Below, one piece after another: positions 1 to 7,931 of a stretch of DNA of 64,000 nt. Within the stretch, counting starts at the first letter, position 1, and every line of letters starts with the position of its first letter. This DNA is from an uncultured Tidjanibacter sp. (GTDB taxonomy: Bacteria > Bacteroidota > Bacteroidia > Bacteroidales > Rikenellaceae), in assembly GCA_947852905.1 (NCBI GenBank), contig CANTVF010000001.1:62001-126000 (forward strand), read 5' to 3'. The notes beneath the pieces were generated by a model. It worked only from the letters and a program-made list of their open reading frames with translations. It did no database searches and was not told the origin of the DNA. The position numbers and the translations under genes were made by a program.

Positions 1-1344
1 GAGTGGCTTACTGTGAGCCGCGAAGGCGATGTACTGACAGTATCTGTCACAGATAATCTCAAAGGCGACCAGCGTGCCGTCATGGTTACCGTTAAGGCTA
101 CCAATAACAGCGAAGTCAAGGATCGCACTATCGACATTGTCCAGAAAGCCAATCCTAATCCCGTTGAGTTATCGATAAGCGCAGAGCCGGCCTACCTGCC
201 TTTCGTCGGTACCGAAGCACCGGCTCAGGACGTTACGGTAACGGTTACCGGGGGCATGACTTGGGAGGCTACCGCCGATGTCGATTGGATTACGCTTACC
301 CCTGCGGAAGGTAAGTTCAGCGTATCCGTTACCGACAATCCCGACGGCAAGCAGCGCGAGGGTACGATTACCGTAACGCCGAGCGATCCGGAGATCGATC
401 CGGCTACTGTGCGCGTTGTTCAGGACGGTAAGAAGGTGTTTACGCTGAGCAGCGAGGAGAAGATTACGTTCGGTTATAACGCTATTACCGATTCGTCGCG
501 TCGGATAGACGTTACCGCTACCAACGTCAAATGGGAAGCGAAGGTGGTAGATGAGAACGGCAGCGAAGTTACGTGGTTGACTCTCGGTATAACTACTACC
601 TATGTGAATGTCGTATTTTCGACCAATACCGGAGCCGAGGCTCGTAAGGCTTGGGTGGTGATTACTACGGACTGGGAGGAAAAACCCGAAGTACGTATCG
701 AAGTTGAGCAGGAAGGTGCTCCCGATCATATATCCACTCTTACCGAAAGCATAGATATATCCGATGATATTAATTTCGTAAGGGTAAGCACCACTCCGTG
801 GCAGATATGGGATACCGGAGAAGAATTTACGGACGAGAACAGTCCCTCTTATGATCCTACTTTCGATCCCAATACCACTGAACGCAGCGATTGGGAGATT
901 TATCTCATGAATGACACTTTTACTACATATGAATCCGGCGAAGGTTATGTCGGTACTGGTTGGAGGTTGAAGTTTAATCTCGATTCTCCGAGAATCGAAT
1001 GGAATACGGAAGGGATATTCTATATTCCGACCGAGAAACCGTATACGATAGTTGAAGGCGTGGAACCGGGTGTCGCTCCAGAGGAGTACACGGTAGAGCA
1101 GGGCTCGGAACAGACGAGTTATTTCCAAAAATATCCGGGAGCTTATGTAGTAGAATATGCTGATGGCAAGATGGTCAACATGGCTCCGCTCGTAGAGGGT
1201 ACCGTTACCGTGACACATAATGGAAATGATAACTATACTTTCGCGGTCGATGCTAAAGACGACTTGGGCTTCAGTATTAAGTGTAACTGGACAGGCGATG
1301 TTACCCTTAATATAGTAGGTCAGATGGAAGATCCTAAAAAGTAG
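1..1344 (+). CDS. BACON-domain surface protein (5' end outside window)
   Basis: The reading frame is open from base 1 (EWLTVSREGD...), so the protein starts upstream and only its last 447 residues are here; the GTG at 13 is internal. It contains at least two BACON repeats, recognised by the repeated pattern W-x-x-x-x-P-x-x-G-x-(F/L)-(T/S)-V-(S/T)-V-T-D-N-x-x-G/D-x-x-R. The last ~210 residues form a different domain with W-E-I-Y, G-W-R-L-K-F, I-F-Y-I-P and G-T-V-T-V-T blocks, also recognisable in the BACON lipoprotein at 51740. BACON domains are Bacteroidota modules often proposed to bind carbohydrate or mucin; no enzymatic residues are visible. A strong terminator follows directly, so it is the last gene of its unit. 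Confidence 0.85.
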   Translation, partial: EWLTVSREGDVLTVSVTDNLKGDQRAVMVTVKATNNSEVKDRTIDIVQKANPNPVELSISAEPAYLPFVGTEAPAQDVTVTVTGGMTWEATADVDWITLTPAEGKFSVSVTDNPDGKQREGTITVTPSDPEIDPATVRVVQDGKKVFTLSSEEKITFGYNAITDSSRRIDVTATNVKWEAKVVDENGSEVTWLTLGITTTYVNVVFSTNTGAEARKAWVVITTDWEEKPEVRIEVEQEGAPDHISTLTESIDISDDINFVRVSTTPWQIWDTGEEFTDENSPSYDPTFDPNTTERSDWEIYLMNDTFTTYESGEGYVGTGWRLKFNLDSPRIEWNTEGIFYIPTEKPYTIVEGVEPGVAPEEYTVEQGSEQTSYFQKYPGAYVVEYADGKMVNMAPLVEGTVTVTHNGNDNYTFAVDAKDDLGFSIKCNWTGDVTLNIVGQMEDPKK

Positions 1345-1367
1345 GGTGTCATTATCATAAATGTTTT

Positions 1368-1409
1368 GACAGTGCAGGCCTATGAGCCTGCACTGTCTTT
1401 CTTTTTATA
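1368..1409 (+). terminator. Intrinsic terminator of the BACON gene
   Basis: A perfect 12-bp stem (1368-1379 with 1386-1397) with a 6-base loop is followed by the T-rich tail TTTCTTTTTATA. It lies 23 bases after the stop codon. Confidence 0.9.
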
Positions 1410-1682
1410 TGACATTTGGAGTCGGCGTGGAGAATCCCGCAGGGATATGTGCCCGATAGTGTGTCTTGTCGCATATCGGGATGGAGTATATTAAATATAT
1501 TTTAGTGTGCCTCTTTGGGAGCGTAACGCCCAAGTTACTTCCGAGGAACGGGAAGCATTCGTATTGAGGATTTAGGTGCGGTCAGAATTACAGACGCAAT
1601 CATAGGGCACAAGCAGCGATAGTGGGACTCGGTGATGTGATTGTCGGATAATGGAATATTGCAATATAACTGTCTTAAAATA
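1410..1682. other. Intergenic, no gene seen
   Basis: About 270 bases between two terminators facing each other. No convincing reading frame, tRNA or repeat was seen. Confidence 0.5.
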
Positions 1683-1727
1683 ATCCGCGCATAACCGGCC
1701 GTTTATCGGGACAGGTTATGCGCGGAT
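1677..1727 (-). terminator. Intrinsic terminator of the EamA-HutD pair
   Basis: A perfect 14-bp stem (1683-1696 with 1714-1727) with a 17-base loop. On the minus strand it is followed by TATTTTAA. It sits 22 bases past the hutD stop. Confidence 0.8.
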
Positions 1728-1749
1728 GTGTATTGTCTGTGTTAGTAGA

Positions 1750-2523
1750 TCAGTCGTGGAATACGATAGCACGGATCAGCGTCGCCGTCGTTTCCGGGCT
1801 GTGCAGGCGGAGAAGTCCGTCGCCGGAAACGGCTCCGGAAACATCTGTTGTGGCGTGTGTGCCGGGAGCGGTACGATATCTGTTGCCGCGTATACCGCCG
1901 GCAGAAGGGGCGGTCACGGGGATGCCGGTTGCGGCTGACGCAGTATTGTGCGTCGTCGCGCATGTCGTAGAAGGGGACGTGTTGTCGCGCATGTCTGAAT
2001 ATACGGTCAGTACATCGCCGCGATTGAGGACGGTCTCGTTTCCGGCCGGAAATACGACATGTACGTTGTCGGAGAGACAGTAGAATACCTCGCTGACGGC
2101 ATTCCACCGTTCCGTGGCGGATTGTAGCGCTACGGTCAGCATTCCTCCTGCGGGTACTTCCGTTACCTGTACTCGGCCTTCGCCGGATGATACCATGAGA
2201 TTGAAGTCGGTTACGCGTCCTCGGCTATGTGTAGTCCAGCTTCCGCTGAAATTGTCCTGATCGAACTGTTCCAGTACGGTCGAATAATGCCCCTCGTGTT
2301 CGAGTTGCAGCGAACCTTCGAGTATCATAAGCGTCCGTTCCACGCCCGGCAGTGAGGTGAATGTGGACTCTTCGTCTTCCACTACGGCGGAGCTTACGCG
2401 CCACGAGAAACGGCGCGAGGCATAGTCTCCGTCGGCAGGCCATATGGCCAGTTGTGTCGTAGTGCCTCCGCTCCAGCGTGTGGCGGTCAGATTCTGACGT
2501 CGTGTTATCGTGTATGTTTTCAT
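1750..2523 (-). CDS. HutD/Ves family protein
   Basis: The 257-aa product matches the HutD/Ves family (cupin-like beta barrel): an N-terminal W-S-G-G-T-T-T-Q-L-A-I-W-P motif, the F-S-W-R-V-S-S-A segment, L-P-G-V-E-R-T-L-M-I-L-E-G and F-N-L-M-V. HutD proteins accompany histidine utilisation in some bacteria and Ves is a stress-related E. coli homologue; the biochemical activity is not settled. No hut genes are present here, so a role in histidine breakdown is not supported by context. It lies 34 bases downstream of the EamA transporter gene on the same strand and probably shares its promoter and the terminator at 1683. The C-terminal ~70 residues, rich in T, A and G, are less conserved-looking than the core. 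Confidence 0.85.
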   Translation of the reverse strand: MKTYTITRRQNLTATRWSGGTTTQLAIWPADGDYASRRFSWRVSSAVVEDEESTFTSLPGVERTLMILEGSLQLEHEGHYSTVLEQFDQDNFSGSWTTHSRGRVTDFNLMVSSGEGRVQVTEVPAGGMLTVALQSATERWNAVSEVFYCLSDNVHVVFPAGNETVLNRGDVLTVYSDMRDNTSPSTTCATTHNTASAATGIPVTAPSAGGIRGNRYRTAPGTHATTDVSGAVSGDGLLRLHSPETTATLIRAIVFHD

Positions 2524-2557
2524 GTTGCTGTGTTGTTGTATCGCGTAGTAGGGGAGG

Positions 2558-2992
2558 TTATTTTCCGGTCAGCATCACTATAGATCCGGCCGTTATTAGA
2601 CAGCCGCCGACTATGACGCGCCAGTTGACAGGCTCTCGCAATATCAGCAGCGACAATATTATGGTGAATACCACGCTGAGTTTATCCACAGGGGCTACTT
2701 GCGATGCATTGCCGAGTTGCAGCGCTTTGAAATAAAACAGCCAAGACAGTCCGGTCGCCACTCCTGACAGTATTATGAATATCCAGTTGACAGCGGTAAG
2801 CGATTTTATTCCGCCGGCATGTCCTCCTACAACGACTATTCCCCATGTTATAAGCAGAATGACCACTGTGCGTATGGCGGTCGCGAGGTCTGAATCGACG
2901 TCTTTTATGCCTATCTTGGCGAATATGGCTGTAAGAGCTGCGAAAACGGCCGACAGAATAGCGTAGTATTGCCACATGTTGCTTTTCTCCAT
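2558..2992 (-). CDS. EamA-family (DMT superfamily) transporter, half-size
   Basis: The 144-aa protein is a single EamA repeat with about five hydrophobic helices (roughly residues 5-22, 35-55, 67-87, 96-115 and 123-141). Full drug/metabolite transporters have two such repeats (about 300 aa); half-size versions like this function as dimers or remain uncharacterised. The N-terminal W-Q-Y-Y-A-I-L-S-A-V-F-A-A-L-T-A-I-F-A-K block and the L-R-E-P segment near the end are typical. Substrate cannot be told. A perfect -7 element lies 27-34 bases upstream of the start. Confidence 0.85.
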   Translation of the reverse strand: MEKSNMWQYYAILSAVFAALTAIFAKIGIKDVDSDLATAIRTVVILLITWGIVVVGGHAGGIKSLTAVNWIFIILSGVATGLSWLFYFKALQLGNASQVAPVDKLSVVFTIILSLLILREPVNWRVIVGGCLITAGSIVMLTGK

Positions 2993-3018
2993 GATTTGCT
3001 CTGTCCGTTAAGACGATT

Positions 3019-3026
3019 CAAATGTA
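3019..3026 (-). promoter_or_regulatory. Putative -7 promoter element for EamA-hutD
   Basis: Minus-strand TACATTTG, a perfect TAnnTTTG match, upstream of the EamA start at 2992. No clear TTTG -33 partner was seen. Confidence 0.5.
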
Positions 3027-3186
3027 ACCATTCGCCGACGAATATGTAGCGTCGAACAGAAGTTTTTAATGTAGTCGGGAGTAGAGAAGCATGGTAGTGT
3101 AACGGAAATAATAAATTGTGCCGGCCGATTTTGGGGGGAATAAATATTTTGTGTATATTGTATTCATAAATCTATTATTGCCAGTT

Positions 3187-3930
3187 ATGAAATTCAAGTG
3201 TGTGATATTGTCGGTTGCCGCGGCCGCGGTATTGTGCGGGTGCAAAGGGGAAGGGCTGTTGATAGGCGACGTTTACAAGAAAGGTCATTCGGAATCGTTT
3301 GTCCTGACATATTTTCATCCTGAGAATTTTAATCCGAGAGCCAACGACGGTTTTATCTTACTCGGCTTCAACCGCGAAACTACCGAGGAGTACGGCTTTT
3401 ACAGCAAAGACAAGGCCGACAAGGCGCGGTACAGGGAGAAATGCGAACGCTACGGCGATTTCGGGTTCGATTACAATTTCAGGTACAGTCCGACGGACAG
3501 GTGGATGCACGCATTTCAGGATTATGAATTCCAGCGTATCGAGATAACGAGCGATAAGGATTTCGATGCTGCGCACGAGGCAGGAACGTCGCTGGCCGAC
3601 GTGTTTGTTTTCGTATCCGTTTCGCCCATACGTTTCATTCGCAGCGGTTATACCGATAAAGCGGACTGGAGCGATGCTCCAGAAAACGCGTGCGCATTCT
3701 TAGGCTATGATCCGGAACGCGAATATTATCATCCTGTGTACGGAATCGTCTCGGAACTTGATCCGGCCGATTTGATCCTGCTCGGAGGGCATGACAATTA
3801 CGATATGCGAATCGGCTGGCTTGTACCCTCCGTACAGCCTGAGGTTGCCGGAACTCACAGATTGTGCATACGGTTGTTTACTGTGGACGGAGAGGTACTC
3901 GAAGGGACGGTAGACTATACGTTTAAATGA
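3187..3930 (+). CDS. Lipoprotein of unknown function
   Basis: I place the start at ATG 3187, giving 247 aa; the frame is open upstream to 3118, but the segment from M-K-F-K-C-V-I-L onward is a classical lipoprotein signal peptide ending in the lipobox V-L-C-G-C (Cys at residue 19). The mature protein is soluble and rich in aromatic and acidic residues, with repeated Y/F-D motifs. I do not recognise a family. It stands alone: terminators or tRNA lie on both sides and the neighbours face the other way. Confidence 0.7.
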   Translation: MKFKCVILSVAAAAVLCGCKGEGLLIGDVYKKGHSESFVLTYFHPENFNPRANDGFILLGFNRETTEEYGFYSKDKADKARYREKCERYGDFGFDYNFRYSPTDRWMHAFQDYEFQRIEITSDKDFDAAHEAGTSLADVFVFVSVSPIRFIRSGYTDKADWSDAPENACAFLGYDPEREYYHPVYGIVSELDPADLILLGGHDNYDMRIGWLVPSVQPEVAGTHRLCIRLFTVDGEVLEGTVDYTFK

Positions 3931-3964
3931 CTTCGTTCATCGGGTAAATCGAACGTACTCGTAT

Positions 3965-3992
3965 GGCAGGAAAGCATGCATGCTTTCCTGCC
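3965..3992. repeat. Perfect 28-bp inverted repeat
   Basis: GGCAGGAAAGCATG followed immediately by its reverse complement, 34 bases after the lipoprotein stop. It could fold as a hairpin that ends or stabilises the lipoprotein transcript, but there is no T-run on either side. Confidence 0.6.
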
Positions 3993-4210
3993 GCTGTATT
4001 CGGCTGTTCAGTGGACGGGAAATGTGGGCACGGATGATATGTGTGACGTACCTGTACGGCATAACCGACATGAACCGACCCGCTCCGGTCGGGATGTGTG
4101 GCTATTCGTAGCGCGAAGCCGGCGGAGGAGAAATCGTGTGCGGATGCCGTCATATGGGGCAACGGTCTTATGACAAAGGTTGCGTCGTGAAAGTCGCATT
4201 GTGGAGTGAC
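3993..4210. other. Intergenic, no gene seen
   Basis: No convincing gene was found between the inverted repeat and the tRNA terminator; the short frames here lack any recognisable features. Confidence 0.45.
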
Positions 4211-4212
4211 GA

Positions 4213-4246
4213 CAAAAAAGAGGATAGATTTGCGGGTCTATCCTCT
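4213..4246 (-). terminator. Intrinsic terminator downstream of tRNA-Leu
   Basis: A 10-bp stem (4219-4228 with 4237-4246) is followed on the minus strand by a run of six T. It lies about 60 bases past the tRNA 3' end. Confidence 0.85.
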
Positions 4247-4308
4247 AAAATATAATGTACATTCGATTTGTACGACAGTCGTAATAATTTGACTTTATGC
4301 CATAAAAG

Positions 4309-4394
4309 TACTCGGAACGGGAATCGAACCCGTACGGACATCTCTGCCCACGGGATTTTAAGTCCCGCGTGTCTACCTATTCCACCATCCGAGC
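4309..4394 (-). tRNA. tRNA-Leu (anticodon TAA)
   Basis: An 86-nt class II tRNA. The acceptor stem GCTCGGA pairs with TCCGAGT (G1-U72 wobble), with discriminator A. The anticodon stem CGGGA/TCCCG encloses the loop CTTAAAA, giving anticodon TAA. A long variable arm precedes the T arm ACGGG-TTCGATT-CCCGT. CCA is not encoded. It is read as a single-gene transcript with its own promoter and terminator. Confidence 0.95.
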
Positions 4395-4410
4395 AGTCGG
4401 TAAAGCGGCA

Positions 4411-4439
4411 CAAATATACGCATATTTTTCAGAAACAAA
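4411..4439 (-). promoter_or_regulatory. Putative promoter of tRNA-Leu
   Basis: Minus-strand TTTG (4436-4439), 17 bases, then TATATTTG (4411-4418), a perfect TAnnTTTG. It lies 17 bases upstream of the mature 5' end; the spacing is slightly short. Confidence 0.6.
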
Positions 4440-4605
4440 GCACTCCGCCGCACCATAATGGCCTATGAATTGAGATACTTGCAATATATGCCGATCGGTA
4501 ATACGGAGCGACATGTTGATAAGATCGGTAGGATTTCCGTCTGCGAATGACTGCATTGTGATTGAAAAACCGTAACTTTACAAAATTAACCAAATAACAT
4601 ATGAT

Positions 4606-5553
4606 ATGATTTTTCTACAATTACCCAAGGCTGCCGATGTGCCGGCGGACAGTGTTTTGGTCAACAAACTGGAAACTACGGTCGAGCGTGTTAAGAACAT
4701 GACGTGGGACGATTTCGGCAATTCGCTACTTCATTTCGGAGGCCGGTTGCTGATTGCCGTGGCGCTGTTTTTCGTCGGACGTTGGCTGATACGCAGAATA
4801 GATGCATTCTTTAACAAGGTGTTCGAACGGCGTAGTATAGACCGGTCACTCAACTCTTTTATCCGAAGCATATTGCGTATTACGGCATGGCTGTTCCTGA
4901 TCATGTCGATAGTGAGCATACTCGGAATAAAGACCACTTCGTTCCTCGCCATCTTCGCGTCTGCCGGTTTCGCCATAGGTATGGCTTTGAGCGGCACGTT
5001 GCAGAACTTCGCGGGCGGCGTGCTGATTCTGTTGTTGAAACCTTTCCGTACGGGCGATTATATTGTGGCGCAGGGTAACGAAGGTACCGTGAAAGAGATC
5101 AACCTTTTCAATACCGTATTGGTTACGGCAGACAACAAGACGATAATAGTGCCCAACGGAGGAATGTCGACCAGCATAATCAATAACGTATCGGCTTCCG
5201 GTACGCGCCGTGTGGAATGGAAGTTCGGCATATCTTACGGCGACGATTACGATATGGCACGTCGTGTGCTCGGAAAGTTGTTGGAAGAGGATAAGAGGAT
5301 ATTTACCGATCCCGCGTATTTTATCGCGTTGAGCGAACTGGCGGACAGCGCGGTGTTGATAACGGTACGGGCATGGACCAAATCGGATGATTTCTGGAGC
5401 GTGTTCTTCGATATGAACGAAAAGGTTTACAAGGAATTTCCCAAGTACGGCCTTACGATTCCGTTCCGGCAGATGGATATTACTATCAATACGCCTGATT
5501 CGGCCGCAAAGGCGCTTGCGGATATTATGGACAAAAGTTCCGACGATAAGTAG
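4606..5553 (+). CDS. MscS-family mechanosensitive ion channel
   Basis: This 315-aa protein is a small-conductance mechanosensitive channel that opens under membrane tension to release solutes on osmotic downshock. Three transmembrane helices are visible (about residues 45-62, 88-108 and 112-135); the third is the Gly/Ala-rich pore helix A-S-A-G-F-A-I-G-M-A-L-S-G-T-L-Q-N. The beta domain has the family signature F-R-T-G-D-Y-I and V-P-N-G, followed by the mixed alpha/beta C-terminal domain. Length fits E. coli MscS (286 aa) plus a short N-terminal extension. It is monocistronic, with a hairpin terminator just after the stop. Confidence 0.93.
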   Translation: MIFLQLPKAADVPADSVLVNKLETTVERVKNMTWDDFGNSLLHFGGRLLIAVALFFVGRWLIRRIDAFFNKVFERRSIDRSLNSFIRSILRITAWLFLIMSIVSILGIKTTSFLAIFASAGFAIGMALSGTLQNFAGGVLILLLKPFRTGDYIVAQGNEGTVKEINLFNTVLVTADNKTIIVPNGGMSTSIINNVSASGTRRVEWKFGISYGDDYDMARRVLGKLLEEDKRIFTDPAYFIALSELADSAVLITVRAWTKSDDFWSVFFDMNEKVYKEFPKYGLTIPFRQMDITINTPDSAAKALADIMDKSSDDK

Positions 5554-5587
5554 CGACGCTGGGCATATATAACCGTCGTCGAAGCGT

Positions 5588-5625
5588 ATCCCTGCGCGGA
5601 CTTGTCTCCGGCGGGGATATTTTTG
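5588..5625 (+). terminator. Intrinsic terminator of the MscS gene
   Basis: Stem 5588-5600 with 5607-5618 (12 pairs including one G-U, one bulged G), loop of 6, tail ATATTTTTG. Confidence 0.7.
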
Positions 5626-5720
5626 TTCGCATGATGCATTGGCATGTTGTATCGCTTGCGTAGCTGCTTGTACCGGCGCATATTAGGCCGGTAAGGGATA
5701 TTATTATAAGTATTGTCGTT

Positions 5721-7184
5721 ATGATAGAGATTAAAGCTAAGGTGCACGATAAGTTCGCTGTGGAGTTCAAGGTCGGCTTTGTTGCCGACGGCAGCGGTCG
5801 GAGAGACAATACGTTCGCCATAAATACGTGGATATTCGTTCCCAACAGTCTGGATATAAATCCAGCGACCTACGGCAAGGAGGATTTCTACCGGGATGTG
5901 AAGTCGAACGTGCGTATGATAACTCCGGTGTTTTCGTTGCGCGACGTAGCCGGCGGAGATGCCGTTCCCGTTAAACTGTTGCGGCAGTCGCTCGATGCGC
6001 TGAAGGCCGACAATACGAAAGAGAGGTCGGCCGATTACGAGTATCATGTGAAGATGTTCGCGGCGATCACCAAAAGCGCGCTTCGAGACGAAACCTATAT
6101 GGTGGAGGATTGTACCGTCGCCGAGGATGCTATGGCGCTCGGCGACGGATTCGTAGACAGCGTGCATCTTATTACTGTTTCTTATCGTGGCATGGCGGAC
6201 GATGCAGAGGCGGTCGGGGCAGGGGATTTCTTTTCGTTCGGCGACGAATTCATAAGTCATCTTATCAGCAGTTACGCTTTCCGTATACTTGCGCGTCTGG
6301 ATGCGTTACCGGTGTCGGACAGGCAGGCCGCTGTGCGCGGCAGGGTATTCGATCTGATACGCGCAGAGACGGCCTACAAGCGCCGGCGCGGGTACGTTAC
6401 GGTTTCGGGTGACGATCCTGCCGGTAACCGTCGTCTCGTTTACCGGCACAATGTCCTTAAAAAGTATATCAGCAGCGACCTGTACATACGGCTCGACAAG
6501 AAGGAGGACGGTCGAGCGGTACGGCAGTTGTATTACAGCATAGCTGCCGGTGTAGCCATGATATTCGCTACGGTCATAGCGTTCTCGTTCCAGCGTAAGT
6601 TCGGCAATTTCTCCGGACCGCTGTTCGTGGCTCTTGTCGTAAGCTATATGCTCAAGGACCGTATCAAAGACTTGATGCGTTACTATTTCGCGCACCGGCT
6701 GGGACGCAAGTATTTCGATCATAAGGCGGCTATCAATATCAAGGAATATCAGGTGGGATGGCTTAAGGAGGCCATGGACTTCATTTCGGAAGAGCATCTT
6801 CCTGCCGAGATAGCGGAATTGCGCGGGCGCATACCGCTCGTGGCTGCCGAAAACCGTTTTTTCGATGAGAAAATTATCCTTTACCGTAAACTGGTGTATA
6901 TCGACGGAGAGGAACTCGCTCGTTACAACGAGTACCGTATAGACGGTATAAACGATATTCTGCGTATCAACATAAACCGCTTTACCCTGAAGATGGACGA
7001 TCCGCAGGTGGCTTTGCGTATGGCGTGCGACGACGGTACGACCAAAGTGGTATATACGGACAAGATATACTATATCAATATCTTGATGCAGTTCCGTTAC
7101 GGCGATACTACGGAATACAGACGTTTCCGGCTGGTGGTCAACCGCAACGGTATTCAGGAGATCGAGGATATGAGTTGTCGTTGA
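5721..7184 (+). CDS. Uncharacterised membrane protein, 487 aa
   Basis: I do not recognise a characterised family. The first ~260 residues look soluble and mixed alpha/beta, with conserved-looking D/W/F positions (I-N-T-W-I-F-V-P-N-S near residue 35). Around residues 275-313 are two hydrophobic helices (Y-S-I-A-A-G-V-A-M-I-F-A-T-V-I-A-F and G-P-L-F-V-A-L-V-V-S-Y-M-L) separated by a short basic loop, followed by K-D-R-I-K-D-L-M-R-Y-Y-F. The remaining ~170 residues are again soluble. Two cytoplasmic domains around a membrane hairpin is the likely topology. No signal peptide or catalytic motif is obvious. It lies between the MscS and DUF5606 genes, each of which appears to have its own promoter or terminator. 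Confidence 0.7.
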   Translation: MIEIKAKVHDKFAVEFKVGFVADGSGRRDNTFAINTWIFVPNSLDINPATYGKEDFYRDVKSNVRMITPVFSLRDVAGGDAVPVKLLRQSLDALKADNTKERSADYEYHVKMFAAITKSALRDETYMVEDCTVAEDAMALGDGFVDSVHLITVSYRGMADDAEAVGAGDFFSFGDEFISHLISSYAFRILARLDALPVSDRQAAVRGRVFDLIRAETAYKRRRGYVTVSGDDPAGNRRLVYRHNVLKKYISSDLYIRLDKKEDGRAVRQLYYSIAAGVAMIFATVIAFSFQRKFGNFSGPLFVALVVSYMLKDRIKDLMRYYFAHRLGRKYFDHKAAINIKEYQVGWLKEAMDFISEEHLPAEIAELRGRIPLVAAENRFFDEKIILYRKLVYIDGEELARYNEYRIDGINDILRININRFTLKMDDPQVALRMACDDGTTKVVYTDKIYYINILMQFRYGDTTEYRRFRLVVNRNGIQEIEDMSCR

Positions 7185-7233
7185 GGTATGCGGTAGCCGG
7201 CGTTAGGGGGCGTTTAATAAAGACTGTCGCGGT

Positions 7234-7265
7234 GTTGGATAGGTAGGAGTATTATTTTATATTTG
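7234..7265 (+). promoter_or_regulatory. Putative promoter of the DUF5606 gene
   Basis: GTTG (7234-7237), 20 bases, then the perfect -7 element TATATTTG (7258-7265), 33 bases before the ATG at 7299. Confidence 0.65.
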
Positions 7266-7298
7266 TGCTCGCGAAAAATCTTAAACTATCGAAATTTT

Positions 7299-7742
7299 AT
7301 GGAACTGAGAGATATTCTTGCCATTTCGGGGCAGCCGGGTCTGTACCGCTATATCGCCCGCAGTACTAACGGTGTGATAGTCGAGTCGTTGCTCGACGGT
7401 AAAAGGATCAATTCGTCGGGAACGGCGAAGATAAGCGCCTTGGCCGAAATAGCCATATATACTGAGAACGAAGAGGTGCCTTTGTGGCAGGTGTTCGAGA
7501 AATTTTATGCTCATACGGGCGGTGCTCGCTCGATAGATCCCAAGTCCGATCCGGCGTTGCTGAAGAAGACTTTCGCCGAGGTGTTGCCCGATTACGATCG
7601 CGATAGGGTGCACGTTTCGGATATGAAAAAGGTGGTAGCATGGTTCAACATCCTCGTCGATGCCGGTATGTCGGATTTTCGCATAGAGAAAGAAGAGGAT
7701 ACGAAGGCGCCGGCTGATGATGAAACGGTGGCTGCCGAGTAG
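7299..7742 (+). CDS. DUF5606 family protein
   Basis: I start at ATG 7299 (147 aa) because the promoter -7 element sits at 7258-7265 and the product then begins M-E-L-R-D-I-L-A-I-S-G-Q-P-G-L-Y, the usual N-terminus of this Bacteroidota family. Characteristic blocks follow: G-V-I-V-E-S-L-L-D-G-K-R, I-S-A-L-A-E-I-A-I-Y-T and V-P-L-W-Q-V-F-E. The ~25 C-terminal residues are acidic and probably disordered. Function is unknown; the protein is small, soluble and widespread in the phylum. A strong terminator follows. Confidence 0.88.
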   Translation: MELRDILAISGQPGLYRYIARSTNGVIVESLLDGKRINSSGTAKISALAEIAIYTENEEVPLWQVFEKFYAHTGGARSIDPKSDPALLKKTFAEVLPDYDRDRVHVSDMKKVVAWFNILVDAGMSDFRIEKEEDTKAPADDETVAAE

Positions 7743-7806
7743 CCGGTTGCCGAATTGCGTCCGAAAGGGACGCGTATTACCATAACGACGGGCGACCGTA
7801 AATATG

Positions 7807-7855
7807 CCGATCACCCCGACGAAACAGCTTCGTCGGGGTGATCGGTTTTTATTTT
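7807..7855 (+). terminator. Intrinsic terminator of the DUF5606 gene
   Basis: A perfect 17-bp stem (7807-7823 with 7829-7845), a 5-base loop, and tail TTTTTATTTT. It also separates the convergent outer-membrane gene at 7932. Confidence 0.93.
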
Positions 7856-7931
7856 CGTGTAGCCGGATATTGGGCTTTGTCGTGTCTTGTCGGAATGGTC
7901 GCGGAGAGCGTGATGTCTCAGCGGCGAGTGT

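Noticed and set aside
169..1218. 349-codon frame on the minus strand opposite the BACON protein
   Set aside because: Shadow of the BACON coding sequence; the plus-strand frame has clear domain repeats.
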